Source: Bacteroidota bacterium (GTDB lineage: Bacteria; Bacteroidota; Bacteroidia; AKYH767-A; OLB10). From it: a stretch of 64,000 nucleotides of DNA. The position numbers were made by a program, and so were the translations under genes. Within the stretch, counting starts at the first letter, position 1, and every line of letters starts with the position of its first letter. Location of the stretch: NCBI GenBank assembly GCA_016714005.1, contig JADJOA010000003.1, positions 62,001-126,000 of the forward strand, written 5' to 3'. Under the pieces are notes generated by a model. The model was not told where the DNA came from. It ran no database searches and was given only the letters and a program-made list of their open reading frames with translations. Below, in pieces: positions 1 through 8,618 of the stretch.

Positions 1-1321
1 GCGCCCACAGCCGGGCAGCCAATAGCTCTCCCTGCAAACTCGCTACTTGCTAAAAAAGTCCGCTGGACTTTTTATTAACGCAAGTCCGCTTTTTGGCGGG
101 AGCCTGCGCACTGAATTCTTCTGAAACATAGTGCAGATTGTGACCTAATAGGATGTTTTTTTTACTGTATAATGTGCAGAGGTAAGATTGGATTGCAGAA
201 GCATGGAGATTTGGTTTTGGGATTGGCAGATTTTGAAATGGGGTTAACCTATTTGGGGTTGGTGCTTGCCGACTTTGTTAAAGGCTCCTTATAATTTGCT
301 GTGGAAACAACCGATGTCATTTCTGGCAGGTTAGTGTTTGAAATGATGGGGATAGATTTGGAAATGGGGCATACCGATATTGATTTGGGGACAACTTGGC
401 AGGGGGAGGGAAATTATGAGTTATGAGTTATGAATGCTGAATTATGAATGTTGAATTATGAATGCTGAATTATGAATGCTGAATTATGAATTACGCCCTG
501 AAGCTTCGGGGTATGAATTGAGAATTTTGAATAAGGTTTATAAGAGAAAAAATTTGAAAAGTGAAATGAAGGAAATAGGGTTTGGTTTGAAACTTTAGGG
601 TAAGAAAAGTGTAGAAAGAGGTATGAAAAACAAAAACCGCGAGCGTTGGAGCCGTAACCTTTGACGTAAGGGGATTTTTATTGCCTTTTTGTAACGGGGT
701 AGATATGCTTAGTTTATTTAAGAAGGGATAACCCGGAAAAATTTGTGAATATAAACCGCTGCCTACCGTGTTTAATGCAATCTTTGAAAAGGGATGTGTA
801 TATATTATGTATAATGGACATTATAATAAGGTATTCAAGATTTGTGCCAGAGGGGTTTGTTGTTTATTATTTTGATTTTGGTATGCCGAAGTTCTGAAAC
901 TTCGGAGCGGGGGATGAATGGTGGAAGGTACTTTTTCTTCTTTTCCAGTTTAGTTCGTTGACTTTTTAATTTGATTTTGGCAACTCATGAATGCTGAAAC
1001 GCATTTTTGTTTGCCCAAAAAGCGGAGCAAAAAGGCACCACGAATGAAAGATATGTTTAAAGAATGTTATATAAGCCAAATTGAAACCTTATACATTTTA
1101 ATGCGTAGAAATTTCAAAATAAAAAAGATTGTAACTATAATAAAAAAGATACGTTGAACAGGTATCTGCCAAGCGAAAAATAAATTTTGAGCTACGGAAC
1201 ACAGATGAAAGTTAAAGCGATAAAAGTAATTGTAACTAAAAAAAAGTATTAACGTTTAATTCAGAAATTTAATTTTAAAAATCTTAATAAAAGACATAAA
1301 CACTTCTAAATTTTAAAAATT
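1..1321. other. Non-coding, repeat-rich stretch
   Basis: I see no convincing coding frame on either strand. A perfect hairpin lies at 53-73 (arms AAAAAGTCC / GGACTTTTT, loop GCT), with a partial echo of its arm at 82-89. A 14-base tandem repeat occupies 431-493. A second perfect hairpin lies at 886-905 (CCGAAGTT / AACTTCGG). Positions 692-711 match the middle of the longer repeat found later at 2472, 4707 and 6520. The last 150 bases before 1322 are very AT-rich and probably hold the promoter of the next gene, but no consensus box is clear. Confidence 0.6.
431..493. repeat. 14-base tandem repeat, about 4.5 copies
   Basis: The unit TGAATGCTGAATTA is repeated at 431, 445 (one change), 459 and 473, with a half unit at 487-493. 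It sits between non-coding segments. Similar GAATTATGAAT-type words recur upstream of the transporter gene (about 10250-10275) and before the first M16 peptidase (about 35262-35300), so this is a recurring simple intergenic sequence in this genome rather than a unique element. Confidence 0.85.
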
Positions 1322-2338
1322 ATGATAGCACCATTATTTAATTGCACACAGGGTTTGATGTATGAAACTACTAAGATGATGTGGGTTAATTGTAAAGCAC
1401 GCATTATTGAGATGGGTGAGTTTAAAAGTTTTTATACTATAGCTTATTGCGATGAGCGTATTGCTGAAATTGAAGCTGCGCAGGCAATGAAAAGCGAAGC
1501 GGCTCGTGTTTTGGAACATGAGATGCTTAGGTTTGAGTTGGTTGACCTGGCTGATGCTATGCGCAGCAAATGGCAGGCGCTGAAGCAGTATATTTCATCG
1601 GTATATAAGGTGAAGGATGTGCGTGAGGCTAACTGGCGCGCGGCAGGTTGGGCGAGTTATGAGCGCGCAAGTGAGAATAACTGGGTTAGTGTGAAGGATT
1701 TGATTAGCAACGGCAGCAATTATATTGCTGAGCATAAAGCTGCATTGAGCGCTAATGGTAATATGCCTGATGATTTTCAGACCGCTTTTGACGCAGCGGG
1801 GGATGCATTTAAACTGAAGTTGACTGACTATGAAACAGCACAGCAAAATGCTGCAACCGGTACTGATGCTAAGAATGAAGCAAATAATGATGTTTACCAG
1901 CAAGCGATTGATATGGGACAGGACGGGCAGTTTGTGTTTAGGAAGGAAGAGAGTTTGCGCAAGCAGTTTTCGTTTGAAGCGGTGAGTGAAAGGTTGGAAC
2001 CAACGGGTACAGGAACCGTAGTGGTTGAGCTGAAGGATGCGGAAAGCAACCTAGTGATAGAGAAGTTTGTGGTGACGAATATGGAAACAAGCCGCAAGGT
2101 GGATTCTGTAAACGGACGCGCGGAGATGGGACAGCAGGCTGCTACAGACAAAGAAGGACGTAATTATAAGGTTGTAGCGGATGGCTACGCTGAGAAGATA
2201 ATTAATGTGGTATTAAATGCGGGTGTGAAGAAAATTGAGAAGGTGAGTTTGGTGCCGTTGATAAGTGCTGCTGCCAAGGCGGAGATTGAGGAGACAGCAA
2301 GTGCAGCGCCAGCACCTGAGTTGGTGACGGTGAGGTGA
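1322..2338 (+). CDS. Unknown protein, helical N-terminus plus regulatory-like beta domain
   Basis: A complete 338-residue frame with an ATG start. I do not recognise the family. There is no signal peptide or membrane segment. About residues 1-215 are rich in Ala, Glu, Lys and Gln and look helical. About residues 225-300 alternate hydrophobic and polar residues in a way that resembles carboxypeptidase-regulatory or other small beta-sandwich domains. The last 25 residues are Ala/Pro/Glu-rich. It has no co-directional neighbour within 300 bases and seems monocistronic. Codon use is richer in GCG and CGC than the surrounding genes, which could reflect strong expression or a different history. The frame is intact, unlike many others here. 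Confidence 0.8.
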   Translation: MIAPLFNCTQGLMYETTKMMWVNCKARIIEMGEFKSFYTIAYCDERIAEIEAAQAMKSEAARVLEHEMLRFELVDLADAMRSKWQALKQYISSVYKVKDVREANWRAAGWASYERASENNWVSVKDLISNGSNYIAEHKAALSANGNMPDDFQTAFDAAGDAFKLKLTDYETAQQNAATGTDAKNEANNDVYQQAIDMGQDGQFVFRKEESLRKQFSFEAVSERLEPTGTGTVVVELKDAESNLVIEKFVVTNMETSRKVDSVNGRAEMGQQAATDKEGRNYKVVADGYAEKIINVVLNAGVKKIEKVSLVPLISAAAKAEIEETASAAPAPELVTVR

Positions 2339-2471
2339 TGGCACTGATACCGAATGGTTACGAATTTACGAATGGAAAATAGTAACGAGGTATGATTGAG
2401 GAATAATATGTGTTTTTAAAATTATAAACGCCCTGTTGCTTTAAAAGAGTGATGGGGTGTTTTTTTTTGCG

Positions 2472-2560
2472 GCTGTTTGCAGGAGCTGGACGTGACTATT
2501 AAATAAAAGCGGTTTTTTTACCCCTGACCCCTGAAGGGGGACGCTTTGTTTTAACGGGGT
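2472..2560. repeat. Interspersed repeat, copy 1 (partial)
   Basis: First of three near-identical copies of an intergenic element (others at 4707-4862 and 6520-6676). The shared core runs from GTTTGCAGG through GACTATTAAATAAAAG, a T-run, ACCCCTGACCCCT and a CCCCT-GA-AGGGG mini-hairpin, to AACGGGGTGG. This copy lacks the downstream ~60 bases that carry the GC-rich hairpin in copies 2 and 3. Confidence 0.85.
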
Positions 2561-2687
2561 GGATGTGGGTAGGTGTAATAAAGTTGTAGCTGGAAGCTAC
2601 GAGAAGCAACGCGTAAGACGAGTACGAGAGGGGTTTAGAAAAAAATAATTAAACCCAGCAGGACAACCACGCAATTACCTGCCGGGT

Positions 2688-2897
2688 GTGGGTTGCACTT
2701 TCAGCACAGGTACGGTTATTGAAATTAAAAATCTTGATAATTTTGAAAGCAGCATTTTAGTCGTTGAAAATGTATTGGGCGAACAGTTAAAAAGCTTTGA
2801 TATTAATGCTAAAGACAGTAAATTTGAACTATCAGCAGCAAACCTTACTCCGGGAATTTATTACTACCGGTTATCTCAAAAGAAAAAGCACGGCTAA
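2688..2897 (+). pseudogene. Remnant of a T9SS type A sorting domain
   Basis: A 69-residue frame with no plausible start of its own. It is the tail of a T9SS-exported protein: the stretch KFELSAANL-x-PG-x-YYY is nearly identical to the C-terminus of the gene ending at 4488. The last codons are shifted; in the next frame the expected LKTK-MMSVIK ending is present before 2930. Upstream sequence shows no matching N-terminal cargo, so this is an orphaned sorting domain left by recombination or decay. A strong terminator follows at 2935-2964. Confidence 0.7.
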
Positions 2898-2934
2898 AAA
2901 CCAAAATGATGTCGGTAATCAAATAACCATAACA

Positions 2935-2964
2935 AAGAAACGCTCCTGAAAAGGAGCGTTTCTT
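2935..2964 (+). terminator. Intrinsic terminator hairpin
   Basis: Perfect 13-base inverted repeat (AAGAAACGCTCCT / AGGAGCGTTTCTT) with a GAAA loop. It lies just after the sorting-domain remnant and immediately upstream of the next start codon at 2976. Confidence 0.75.
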
Positions 2965-2975
2965 CTATTATAAAA

Positions 2976-4243
2976 ATGAAAAAATATTTTATTTAGTATT
3001 AGTTTCTCTTTCCATTTTTGAAAGTGCTTTTTCTCAAAGCTACTTTAACAATATTTATAGATACAGTTCCTCAGATTCTATTTACAGAACAGAATACATT
3101 ATTCCTGTCCTGGAAATACCGGGTAGTGGTTATATTGCAGGAGGCGGTTCTGATAACTATATGACTAAAAATGGATTGATAATGTTTTATAATCTTGATT
3201 ATGCAGGGAATGTTTTATCAACGATAACTTATGGAGATAGTGGATATTTTTATACACCAACTTCAATTGAATATACTAATGATGGCAATGTAATAATGAA
3301 TGTTGCCAAGACTAAATATACAAATCCTCATGATTCAATCTGGATGAGTTTGTATAAATTAGACGTAAACGGAAATTTAATCTGGTCAAACCAATATTCG
3401 TCCGGAAAAATAAAAACACAAGGACTTAAAGCTATTGAGACGAGCGATAAAGGTTTTGCAATTTTAGGATGGACTACGGATTCAAATAGTATTCCTGCAA
3501 AAGCATATCTGGTAAAAACAGACAGTCTTGGTAATAAAGAATGGGATATGATGTATGGCGATTCGGCAAATTACTACTATAACGGATTCAGCTTATTGCA
3601 AGAAAGCGATGGCGGCTATGTGCTAATGGGTTTTGTTGGCACCAATGGTACATATTACCGAATGATATCCATTATGAGGACAGACAGTGCCGGAAATAAA
3701 CTCTGGCAGGAAGATTATGGTGCGCCTAATTTGTATGCCCATGGCGAATGGATAACCAAACTGAAAGACGGCAATTATTTAATATCAGGACAAAACGGGA
3801 TACCGTTTGGAGATACCAATGGGTTATTAATAAAAACAGATACATTGGGTAATGTTATCTGGCAGAAGAATTATGGATTCTCTGTTGCAAGTATAATACG
3901 AGGAGTTGTTGAAAATAGTGATGGAACGATTTGTTTTAACCTTGGACAAACGCTTGGTAATCCCTCAAAAAGTATAGCTAATCTTTATAAGGTTGATGCT
4001 AATGGCGATTCACTATGGAGCCGGCAATACGTGTATGATACGACTATAATAGATAACAATTGCTACTCTTATTATATGACCTCAACAAGTGATGGTGGCT
4101 ACATTATAAGCGGAAGTGAAAATCAAGGTTTCCCAAACACAATGGACGCATGGCTTGTAAAGGTTGATAGTTTGGGTTGTCTTGTACTGGTTGTTTGCCG
4201 GTTGGTATTTTTGAGCAGCAAGAAGATTTGCCATTTAGTATAA
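2976..4243 (+). CDS. Secreted beta-propeller-like T9SS cargo, main fragment
   Basis: The natural start is probably the ATG at 2976, which opens MKKYF and a hydrophobic signal peptide, but a one-base slip near 2990-2996 breaks the frame. The continuous frame reads from there through an ATG at 3161 to 4243. The body has repeated units of the form KTDSLGN-x-W-x3-YG spaced about 50 residues apart, typical of Bacteroidetes secreted repeat proteins that probably fold as a beta-propeller. A second slip near 4190 moves the end into the next frame (4177-4488), which carries the sorting domain. Function beyond secretion to the cell surface or medium is unknown. Confidence 0.75.
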
Positions 4244-4488
4244 CCAATTATCCAAATCCTTTTAGCAATAATTCCATTATAGAAATAAAAGGCTTAAAGG
4301 ATTTTGCAGGCAGTTGTTTGCTTATAGAAAATACACTTGGGCAACCGGTAAAACAATTTTTAATCAAACAGCAGGACAGTAAATTTGAACTATCAGCAGC
4401 AAACTTATCTCCTGGTGTTTACTACTACACAGTTATTTCAAAAGACAAAGCACGGTTAAAAACCAAAATAATGTCAGTAATTAAGTAA
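4177..4488 (+). CDS. T9SS type A sorting domain, C-terminal fragment of the 2976 gene
   Basis: This 103-residue frame continues the protein starting at 2976 after a frameshift near 4190. It contains the usual pattern of a T9SS type A domain: a YPNPF-type motif (ITNYPNPFSNNSIIEI), then a central beta-strand, then KFELSAANLSPGVYYY and a basic tail. T9SS substrates are recognised through this domain and it is normally cleaved on export. Confidence 0.8.
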   Translation: MSCTGCLPVGIFEQQEDLPFSITNYPNPFSNNSIIEIKGLKDFAGSCLLIENTLGQPVKQFLIKQQDSKFELSAANLSPGVYYYTVISKDKARLKTKIMSVIK

Positions 4489-4497
4489 ACATTAAAA

Positions 4498-4523
4498 CCC
4501 CGTTTAACTAACGGGACTTTTAT
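4498..4523 (+). terminator. Probable weak terminator
   Basis: CCCGT (4499-4503) pairs with ACGGG (4511-4515) across a short AT loop, followed by a T-rich run. It lies ten bases after the stop of the T9SS cargo gene. Confidence 0.5.
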
Positions 4524-4539
4524 TTAAATAATGGGTTGG

Positions 4540-4706
4540 ATGAAAAAATATTTAGTGTTAGTATTAATTTAATATCACTCCTCAAATCACTGTGTTAATG
4601 CACAAACTTATTTTAACAAATCCTACAGTTTGCCATTTGCTGATTCGTTAGAAAGAACGGAAGGATTTGGAGCAATAATGGAAATGCCGGGTGTGGGTTG
4701 CAAATG
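4540..4706 (+). pseudogene. Truncated N-terminus of a paralogous T9SS cargo gene
   Basis: ATG at 4540 opens MKKYLVLVL, then a slip or stop, then in another frame AQTYFNKSYSLPFADSLERT and EGFGAIMEMPG. This parallels residues of the intact neighbour (SQSYFNNIYRYSSSDSIYRT ... LEIPG). Similarity stops at MPG, where the interspersed repeat copy 2 begins, so the gene appears cut or replaced at the repeat boundary. The bases GCCGGGTGTGGGTTGCA at the break also occur at the upstream edge of the 2688 sorting-domain remnant. Confidence 0.6.
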
Positions 4707-4862
4707 TGCTTGTTTGCAGGGGGTGGACGTGACTATTAAATAAAAGCGGTTTTTTTTACCCCTGACCCCTAAAGGGGGACGCTTTGTTTTAACGGGGTGG
4801 GTATGCTTAACCTGACAGGGACAGCGCGCTTGGCTGCGCTAAAGACCTGTCAGGTGAATTTA
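4707..4862. repeat. Interspersed repeat, copy 2 (full length, with hairpin)
   Basis: About 155 bases nearly identical to 6520-6676. The 3' part holds a large inverted repeat: ACCTGACAGG (4810-4819) pairs with CCTGTCAGGT (4846-4855), and inside it AGCGC pairs with GCGCT. It contains no coding frame. The conserved sequence, fixed orientation and stem make it look like a small non-autonomous mobile or REP-like element. Confidence 0.85.
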
Positions 4863-4914
4863 TTGTATAATTCACAAAAAGGAATTATTTTTAAACTGAT
4901 TTAATTCTGGTTAT

Positions 4915-5169
4915 ATGAAAAGAAAATTAGTCTTTGTGATTTTATTTCTTTTTTATTCAATGGAAAGCCAATGTCAAGGAATATCAAATCGATGGTTAAT
5001 GGGCTATGGCAGTTGGTCAGGTGTTCCATTCGGACAAACGGAAATAGATTTCTTTACAGGTACTCCGATTTTAACATACAAAACTCTTGAAATGGATTTT
5101 AAAATTACTCACTCTAATATAAGTAATTCTAATGGTGACTTGCTTTTTATACAAATGGTTATTACATAG
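4915..5169 (+). CDS. T9SS cargo protein, N-terminal fragment
   Basis: ATG at 4915 opens a clear signal peptide (MKRKLVFVILFLFYSMESQC) and 60 further residues. A one-base slip around 5150 ends the frame. In the alternative frame the protein continues smoothly (LLFYTNGYYIADATND) into the fragment starting at 5190. The rebuilt protein is about 500 residues. Confidence 0.75.
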   Translation: MKRKLVFVILFLFYSMESQCQGISNRWLMGYGSWSGVPFGQTEIDFFTGTPILTYKTLEMDFKITHSNISNSNGDLLFIQMVIT

Positions 5170-5189
5170 CTGATGCTACCAACGACACA

Positions 5190-6416
5190 ATGCAAAATGG
5201 GAGTGGAATAAATCCAAGCGCCTATACCTCTTACTTTTCTACTGGTTTAGGTATCCAGCAAGGAAACTTAATTCTTAAAAAACCCAATAGCAACAATTTA
5301 TATTATTTTTTCCATACTACTCTAGATACCTTTCCAGCTTATACTCATTCGAAAAATCTATATTTAAGTATAATTGATATGAGCTTAAATAGTGGCTTAG
5401 GTTCTGTAATAACTAAGAATCAAATTTTGTTGACCGATTCTATGGTTGCGGGGAAGCTAGCGGCATGTAAGCATTCAAATGGACGTGATTGGTGGGTTGT
5501 TTGTCAAAAGTTAAATTCCAATAGACTATTTAAATTTTTGGTTTTACCGTCTGCTATTTTAGGACCCTATATTCAGGATATTGGTATTCAAAGATATTTT
5601 TCATCAGGGCAAGCATATTTTTCTCCTGATGGAAGTAAATATGCAGTTTTTGGTGTGGCCGTGCCTGGTGTTCCTAATTTGGAGATTTTTGATTTTAACC
5701 GATGTACAGGAAATTTTAGTAATCCATTACATGCAGTTTTACCATACAATAATGGCTATCAGTCGGGAATTTCATTTTCACCAAATTCTGATAATTTATA
5801 TCTCTCTAATGTTACTGAAATATATCAGTATGATTTAACTGCTGCTAATGTTTTAAATTCTAAAATCATTGTAGCTGTCTATGATTCCTTCCTTAGTGTA
5901 TCACCTGGTTTTCCAGGCCTAGAAACGATTTTTTGTTTTCAATTACTTGCACCTGATGGCAAGATTTATATTACTACAGGAAACAGCACCATGCATATGC
6001 ATACTATTGATAATCCAGATCTCTTAGGGCTGGCTTGTAGTGTTAACCAACATAGTGTTCAATTACAATCAATAGCTTTTAATACATTACCTAATCACCC
6101 TAATTATTTTTTAGGATGTGATACTACTTTGGGTTGTGGTTGTTTAACAGGGCTTGAGGATGAATTAACATTAAAAATATCTGCAACAGCAACACCTAAT
6201 CCTACCAATAACATTACAACGTTTCATTTTCCGGTTCAGAAAATTAAGGGCAGTTTGTGGGTTTATGATTTATTAGGAAATATGGTCATGGAAGAATCCA
6301 TTACTCAATGGAGCCAATACAAACAAGTAAATTTCTCTCTTCTTCCCTCAGGCATATATATGTGTAAATTAAGGTGGAATAAACTCGAAACTTCAATTAA
6401 AATTTTAAAGGAGTAA
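5190..6416 (+). CDS. T9SS cargo protein, main fragment
   Basis: This 408-residue frame continues the secreted protein that starts at 4915. The body has repeated short segments such as YFSPDGSKYAVFG and SFSPNSDNLYLSN, the pattern of WD40/TolB-like beta-propeller blades. The C-terminal ~85 residues form a T9SS type A sorting domain (TPNPTNNITTFHF, LWVYDLLGNMV, LPSGIYMCKL). It is therefore probably exported across both membranes and anchored or released. No catalytic motif is visible and the ligand is unknown. Repeat copies flank the gene on both sides (4707 and 6520), so the gene sits between direct repeats. Confidence 0.8.
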   Translation: MQNGSGINPSAYTSYFSTGLGIQQGNLILKKPNSNNLYYFFHTTLDTFPAYTHSKNLYLSIIDMSLNSGLGSVITKNQILLTDSMVAGKLAACKHSNGRDWWVVCQKLNSNRLFKFLVLPSAILGPYIQDIGIQRYFSSGQAYFSPDGSKYAVFGVAVPGVPNLEIFDFNRCTGNFSNPLHAVLPYNNGYQSGISFSPNSDNLYLSNVTEIYQYDLTAANVLNSKIIVAVYDSFLSVSPGFPGLETIFCFQLLAPDGKIYITTGNSTMHMHTIDNPDLLGLACSVNQHSVQLQSIAFNTLPNHPNYFLGCDTTLGCGCLTGLEDELTLKISATATPNPTNNITTFHFPVQKIKGSLWVYDLLGNMVMEESITQWSQYKQVNFSLLPSGIYMCKLRWNKLETSIKILKE

Positions 6417-6519
6417 TTTAAGATATCAATTTGGCTGAATATCTGTATTCACCTGTAATGTGAGGTTATTAAGATAAAAAGTGGACGCCCTGTGCAATGA
6501 TGTGCGGGGGTTTTTTTTT

Positions 6520-6676
6520 GTGCTTGTTTGCAGGGGGTGGACGTGACTATTAAATAAAAGTGGTTTTTTTTACCCCTGACCCCTGAAGGGGGACGCTTTG
6601 TTTTAACGGGGCGGGTATGCTTAACCTGACAGGGACAGCGCGCTTGGCTGCGCTAAAGACCTTTCAGGTGAATTTA
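6520..6676. repeat. Interspersed repeat, copy 3 (full length, with hairpin)
   Basis: Same element and orientation as 4707-4862, with only a few changes. One arm of the large stem has a single substitution (CCTTTCAGGT for CCTGTCAGGT), so pairing is slightly weakened. The element ends nine bases before the stop codon of the next, oppositely oriented gene. Confidence 0.85.
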
Positions 6677-6684
6677 CGTTTTTC

Positions 6685-7377
6685 TTATCTGCATCGTTTC
6701 ATTATTTCGTATTTTACACTGTCAATATGTTTGTTGTATTGAAAGTCGTAATACTTTTCTGAACTGTCTTTGGAAGAAACTACCATCTCCAAATATTCAT
6801 AATCAGCAAGTCCGTCAGGTGGAAATTGTGTCGCCATACCCATACCTTCAAACCAAACACCAACTTCGGAACTACTTGTTACTGTCTGGGCATCGTCCCA
6901 AAACATATAATTTGCTCTTTCAAGAATTTTTATCTTGTCACCTGTTTCTGTCACGTAAAAATATTGGTGGTTTATATAGCCACTTTCAATTTTACCTTTA
7001 TACAACAAGATTCCGTTTTTAGGAAAGTTAAGTTGTTCTCGTCCGTTTTTTATAATTTTTTCTTGTCCGCAGTCTATTTGCTGAATTACTATTGCTTTGC
7101 CTTTAAAATTGTCTGGAAAGTTGAAGTCAAGTTTTTGGGCGGTCGCTGTTCCAATAATACCTGATAAATAAAAAAATAAATGCATAGAAGGATACCAAAC
7201 TATTAATGGTAAAACTGTCCAAAGTGTCTTAGTCAAAATCTTTGTCCTACTAAACCATAAAAGTCCAGCTCCGATAAGAAAAACAGGAACAGTAAAAATT
7301 AGCAAATACGGATTGAGTGAAACCAAAAAGGTTAGAATAATTATTGTCAGTCCGATTATGTATTTTTTATCTTTCAA
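6685..7377 (-). CDS. Unknown membrane protein with two transmembrane helices
   Basis: I choose a TTG start at 7377 (KDKKYIIGLT...). The frame stays open to 7461, but that upstream part overlaps the attC-like element and translates it, so it is unlikely to be coding. The start fits the neighbouring gene, which also begins just after the GACGACA motif. About residues 5-30 and 38-68 form two or three hydrophobic helices. The remaining ~150 residues are soluble and lack recognisable motifs. No homologue comes to mind. It lies downstream of another unknown gene in the same direction, separated by a cassette-like spacer. Confidence 0.65.
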   Translation of the reverse strand: MKDKKYIIGLTIIILTFLVSLNPYLLIFTVPVFLIGAGLLWFSRTKILTKTLWTVLPLIVWYPSMHLFFYLSGIIGTATAQKLDFNFPDNFKGKAIVIQQIDCGQEKIIKNGREQLNFPKNGILLYKGKIESGYINHQYFYVTETGDKIKILERANYMFWDDAQTVTSSSEVGVWFEGMGMATQFPPDGLADYEYLEMVVSSKDSSEKYYDFQYNKHIDSVKYEIMKRCR

Positions 7378-7399
7378 TTCAGTGTCGGTTTGTCGTTTC

Positions 7400-7500
7400 G
7401 TGTCGTCTTTTAAAATGAGCCATAACGGTTCCCAGCTATACGCAGGCAGGGATTTTACCACTGAACCGCCACTTTTGGGTAGGTGCTGTTATAAGCCGTT
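7400..7500. repeat. attC-like intergenic element between two unknown genes
   Basis: The motif TGTCGTCTTTTAAAATG (7401-7417) is followed by GCCATAAC, and 60 bases on by GTTATAAGC (7489-7497), a near-perfect inverted pair. Inside, CGGTTC (7426-7431) pairs with GAACCG (7463-7468). The same opening motif precedes the other gene at 8409. The arrangement, nested imperfect inverted repeats ending in TAAC/GTTA between single-gene cassettes, resembles attC recombination sites. No integrase is present in the window. Confidence 0.5.
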
Positions 7501-7504
7501 TTTC

Positions 7505-8401
7505 TCATTTCTTTTCTGTCATATAGCTGTTAATTACGTCCATTTTGTTGCAATAGTCATAATACTGCTTTTGAGATAAAATCGAGGTCAGCAGAAATTT
7601 GGTAATTTCTTGTCTTTCGAATTTCTTTTGTTCCATCATTAAAATGTGACCAACTAAAATGTCATAGAACTTTGGAAGATAATATTCCTTGAATTTCCTT
7701 TCTTTTTTATAAATCATCATTTCGAAATCTTTGAAATAAAAAGCGTCAAACTCGTAATAGTTTTTATTGTTTATTTTCGGCAATAGTTTAACGTATTTTT
7801 CTATGCCGTCCCAATTAGGTCCACGCATAGCTCCGTGAAAAGAAGATATTTGAGAACCTAACTTGTCCATAAAAACTAAGAAGAAAACAGCTTTTTCTTT
7901 ATCGTCTTGGAAGCCTAAACTGTCTAAGTCCCAATTTTGATTTGAATAGTCAAAAGGTCGATTTTTATTAATTACTGAAATAAAAAGGCTGCCATAATAC
8001 TGTTGAATTTGTTCATAAACAGTTATGTTCTTTTTCAAGAATTTTTCTGCAACCTTTTCATTGTCGTCTGGATTTGATTCATACATATTATAGTTAACCA
8101 TAATTATTGTATGAAATATTTTCAAAGTCGCGGAGTCTGGGCGTGATAAAAATTCAGTTTCAATAACTCTGTTTTTCTCCTTGGTAGATTCTTCAATGAA
8201 TTTGGCTACTGTTTCAAATTCAGTCCCATTAAACTTTGCGAAGATTGAATTTGATTTGTCGTCAAGCCCGGAAATTCCGTGATTACCACGATAGATTTTT
8301 GCCAAGTTCACTATTTCCGTTATGGCGTTCAAACTTTGTCCAAATGTCAAAGTGGAGAACGAAATGAGTAATAGTGTCAATAACTGTTTCATATTTTTCA
8401 T
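7505..8401 (-). CDS. Unknown secreted protein
   Basis: A complete 298-residue frame with an ATG start and an N-terminal signal peptide (MKNMKQLLTLLLISFSTLTF, cleavage probably after GQ). The mature part is acidic to neutral, rich in Phe, Tyr and Lys, with no Cys and no motif that I recognise. It has no T9SS sorting domain, so it is probably periplasmic or a membrane-associated protein. The gene starts eight bases after the conserved TTTTTAAAA-GACGACA motif seen from its own strand, as if delivered as a cassette. Confidence 0.75.
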   Translation of the reverse strand: MKNMKQLLTLLLISFSTLTFGQSLNAITEIVNLAKIYRGNHGISGLDDKSNSIFAKFNGTEFETVAKFIEESTKEKNRVIETEFLSRPDSATLKIFHTIIMVNYNMYESNPDDNEKVAEKFLKKNITVYEQIQQYYGSLFISVINKNRPFDYSNQNWDLDSLGFQDDKEKAVFFLVFMDKLGSQISSFHGAMRGPNWDGIEKYVKLLPKINNKNYYEFDAFYFKDFEMMIYKKERKFKEYYLPKFYDILVGHILMMEQKKFERQEITKFLLTSILSQKQYYDYCNKMDVINSYMTEKK

Positions 8402-8408
8402 TGTTGTG

Positions 8409-8452
8409 CTGTCGTCTTTTTAAAATGGCTTATAACTTATAAATATACGCAA
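8409..8452. repeat. Second attC-like motif, upstream of the secreted unknown protein
   Basis: TGTCGTCTTTTTAAAATGG is followed by CTTATAAC and TATACGCA. The first two blocks match the element at 7400-7428 and the last matches 7438-7443. The inner palindrome found in the first element is absent, so this could be a half site or a decayed end of the array. Confidence 0.5.
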
Positions 8453-8491
8453 CCAAAATACCAAATCATTCATAATCAACCTTAATTTTTA

Positions 8492-8532
8492 CGCTTTTTG
8501 AGTAGCAGTGTTTTTCTACTACACAAAAAGCG
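8492..8532. other. Intergenic hairpin
   Basis: CGCTTTTTG (8492-8500) pairs with CAAAAAGCG (8524-8532), and inside AGTAG pairs with CTACT. It lies between two minus-strand genes and could end transcription of the transporter gene, but neither side carries a clean T-run. Confidence 0.5.
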
Positions 8533-8618
8533 CAGGTGTAATAAGGATGCCTTTGAGGGAGTTTTAAATTATCAAACTCTAAACAATTAATGCGCTGAGG
8601 CTGCTGCGCTTTCGTAAT

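Noticed and set aside
6819..7164. Two overlapping plus-strand open frames
   Set aside because: They are antisense to the two-helix membrane protein gene, Cys/Phe-rich and without family or start signals.
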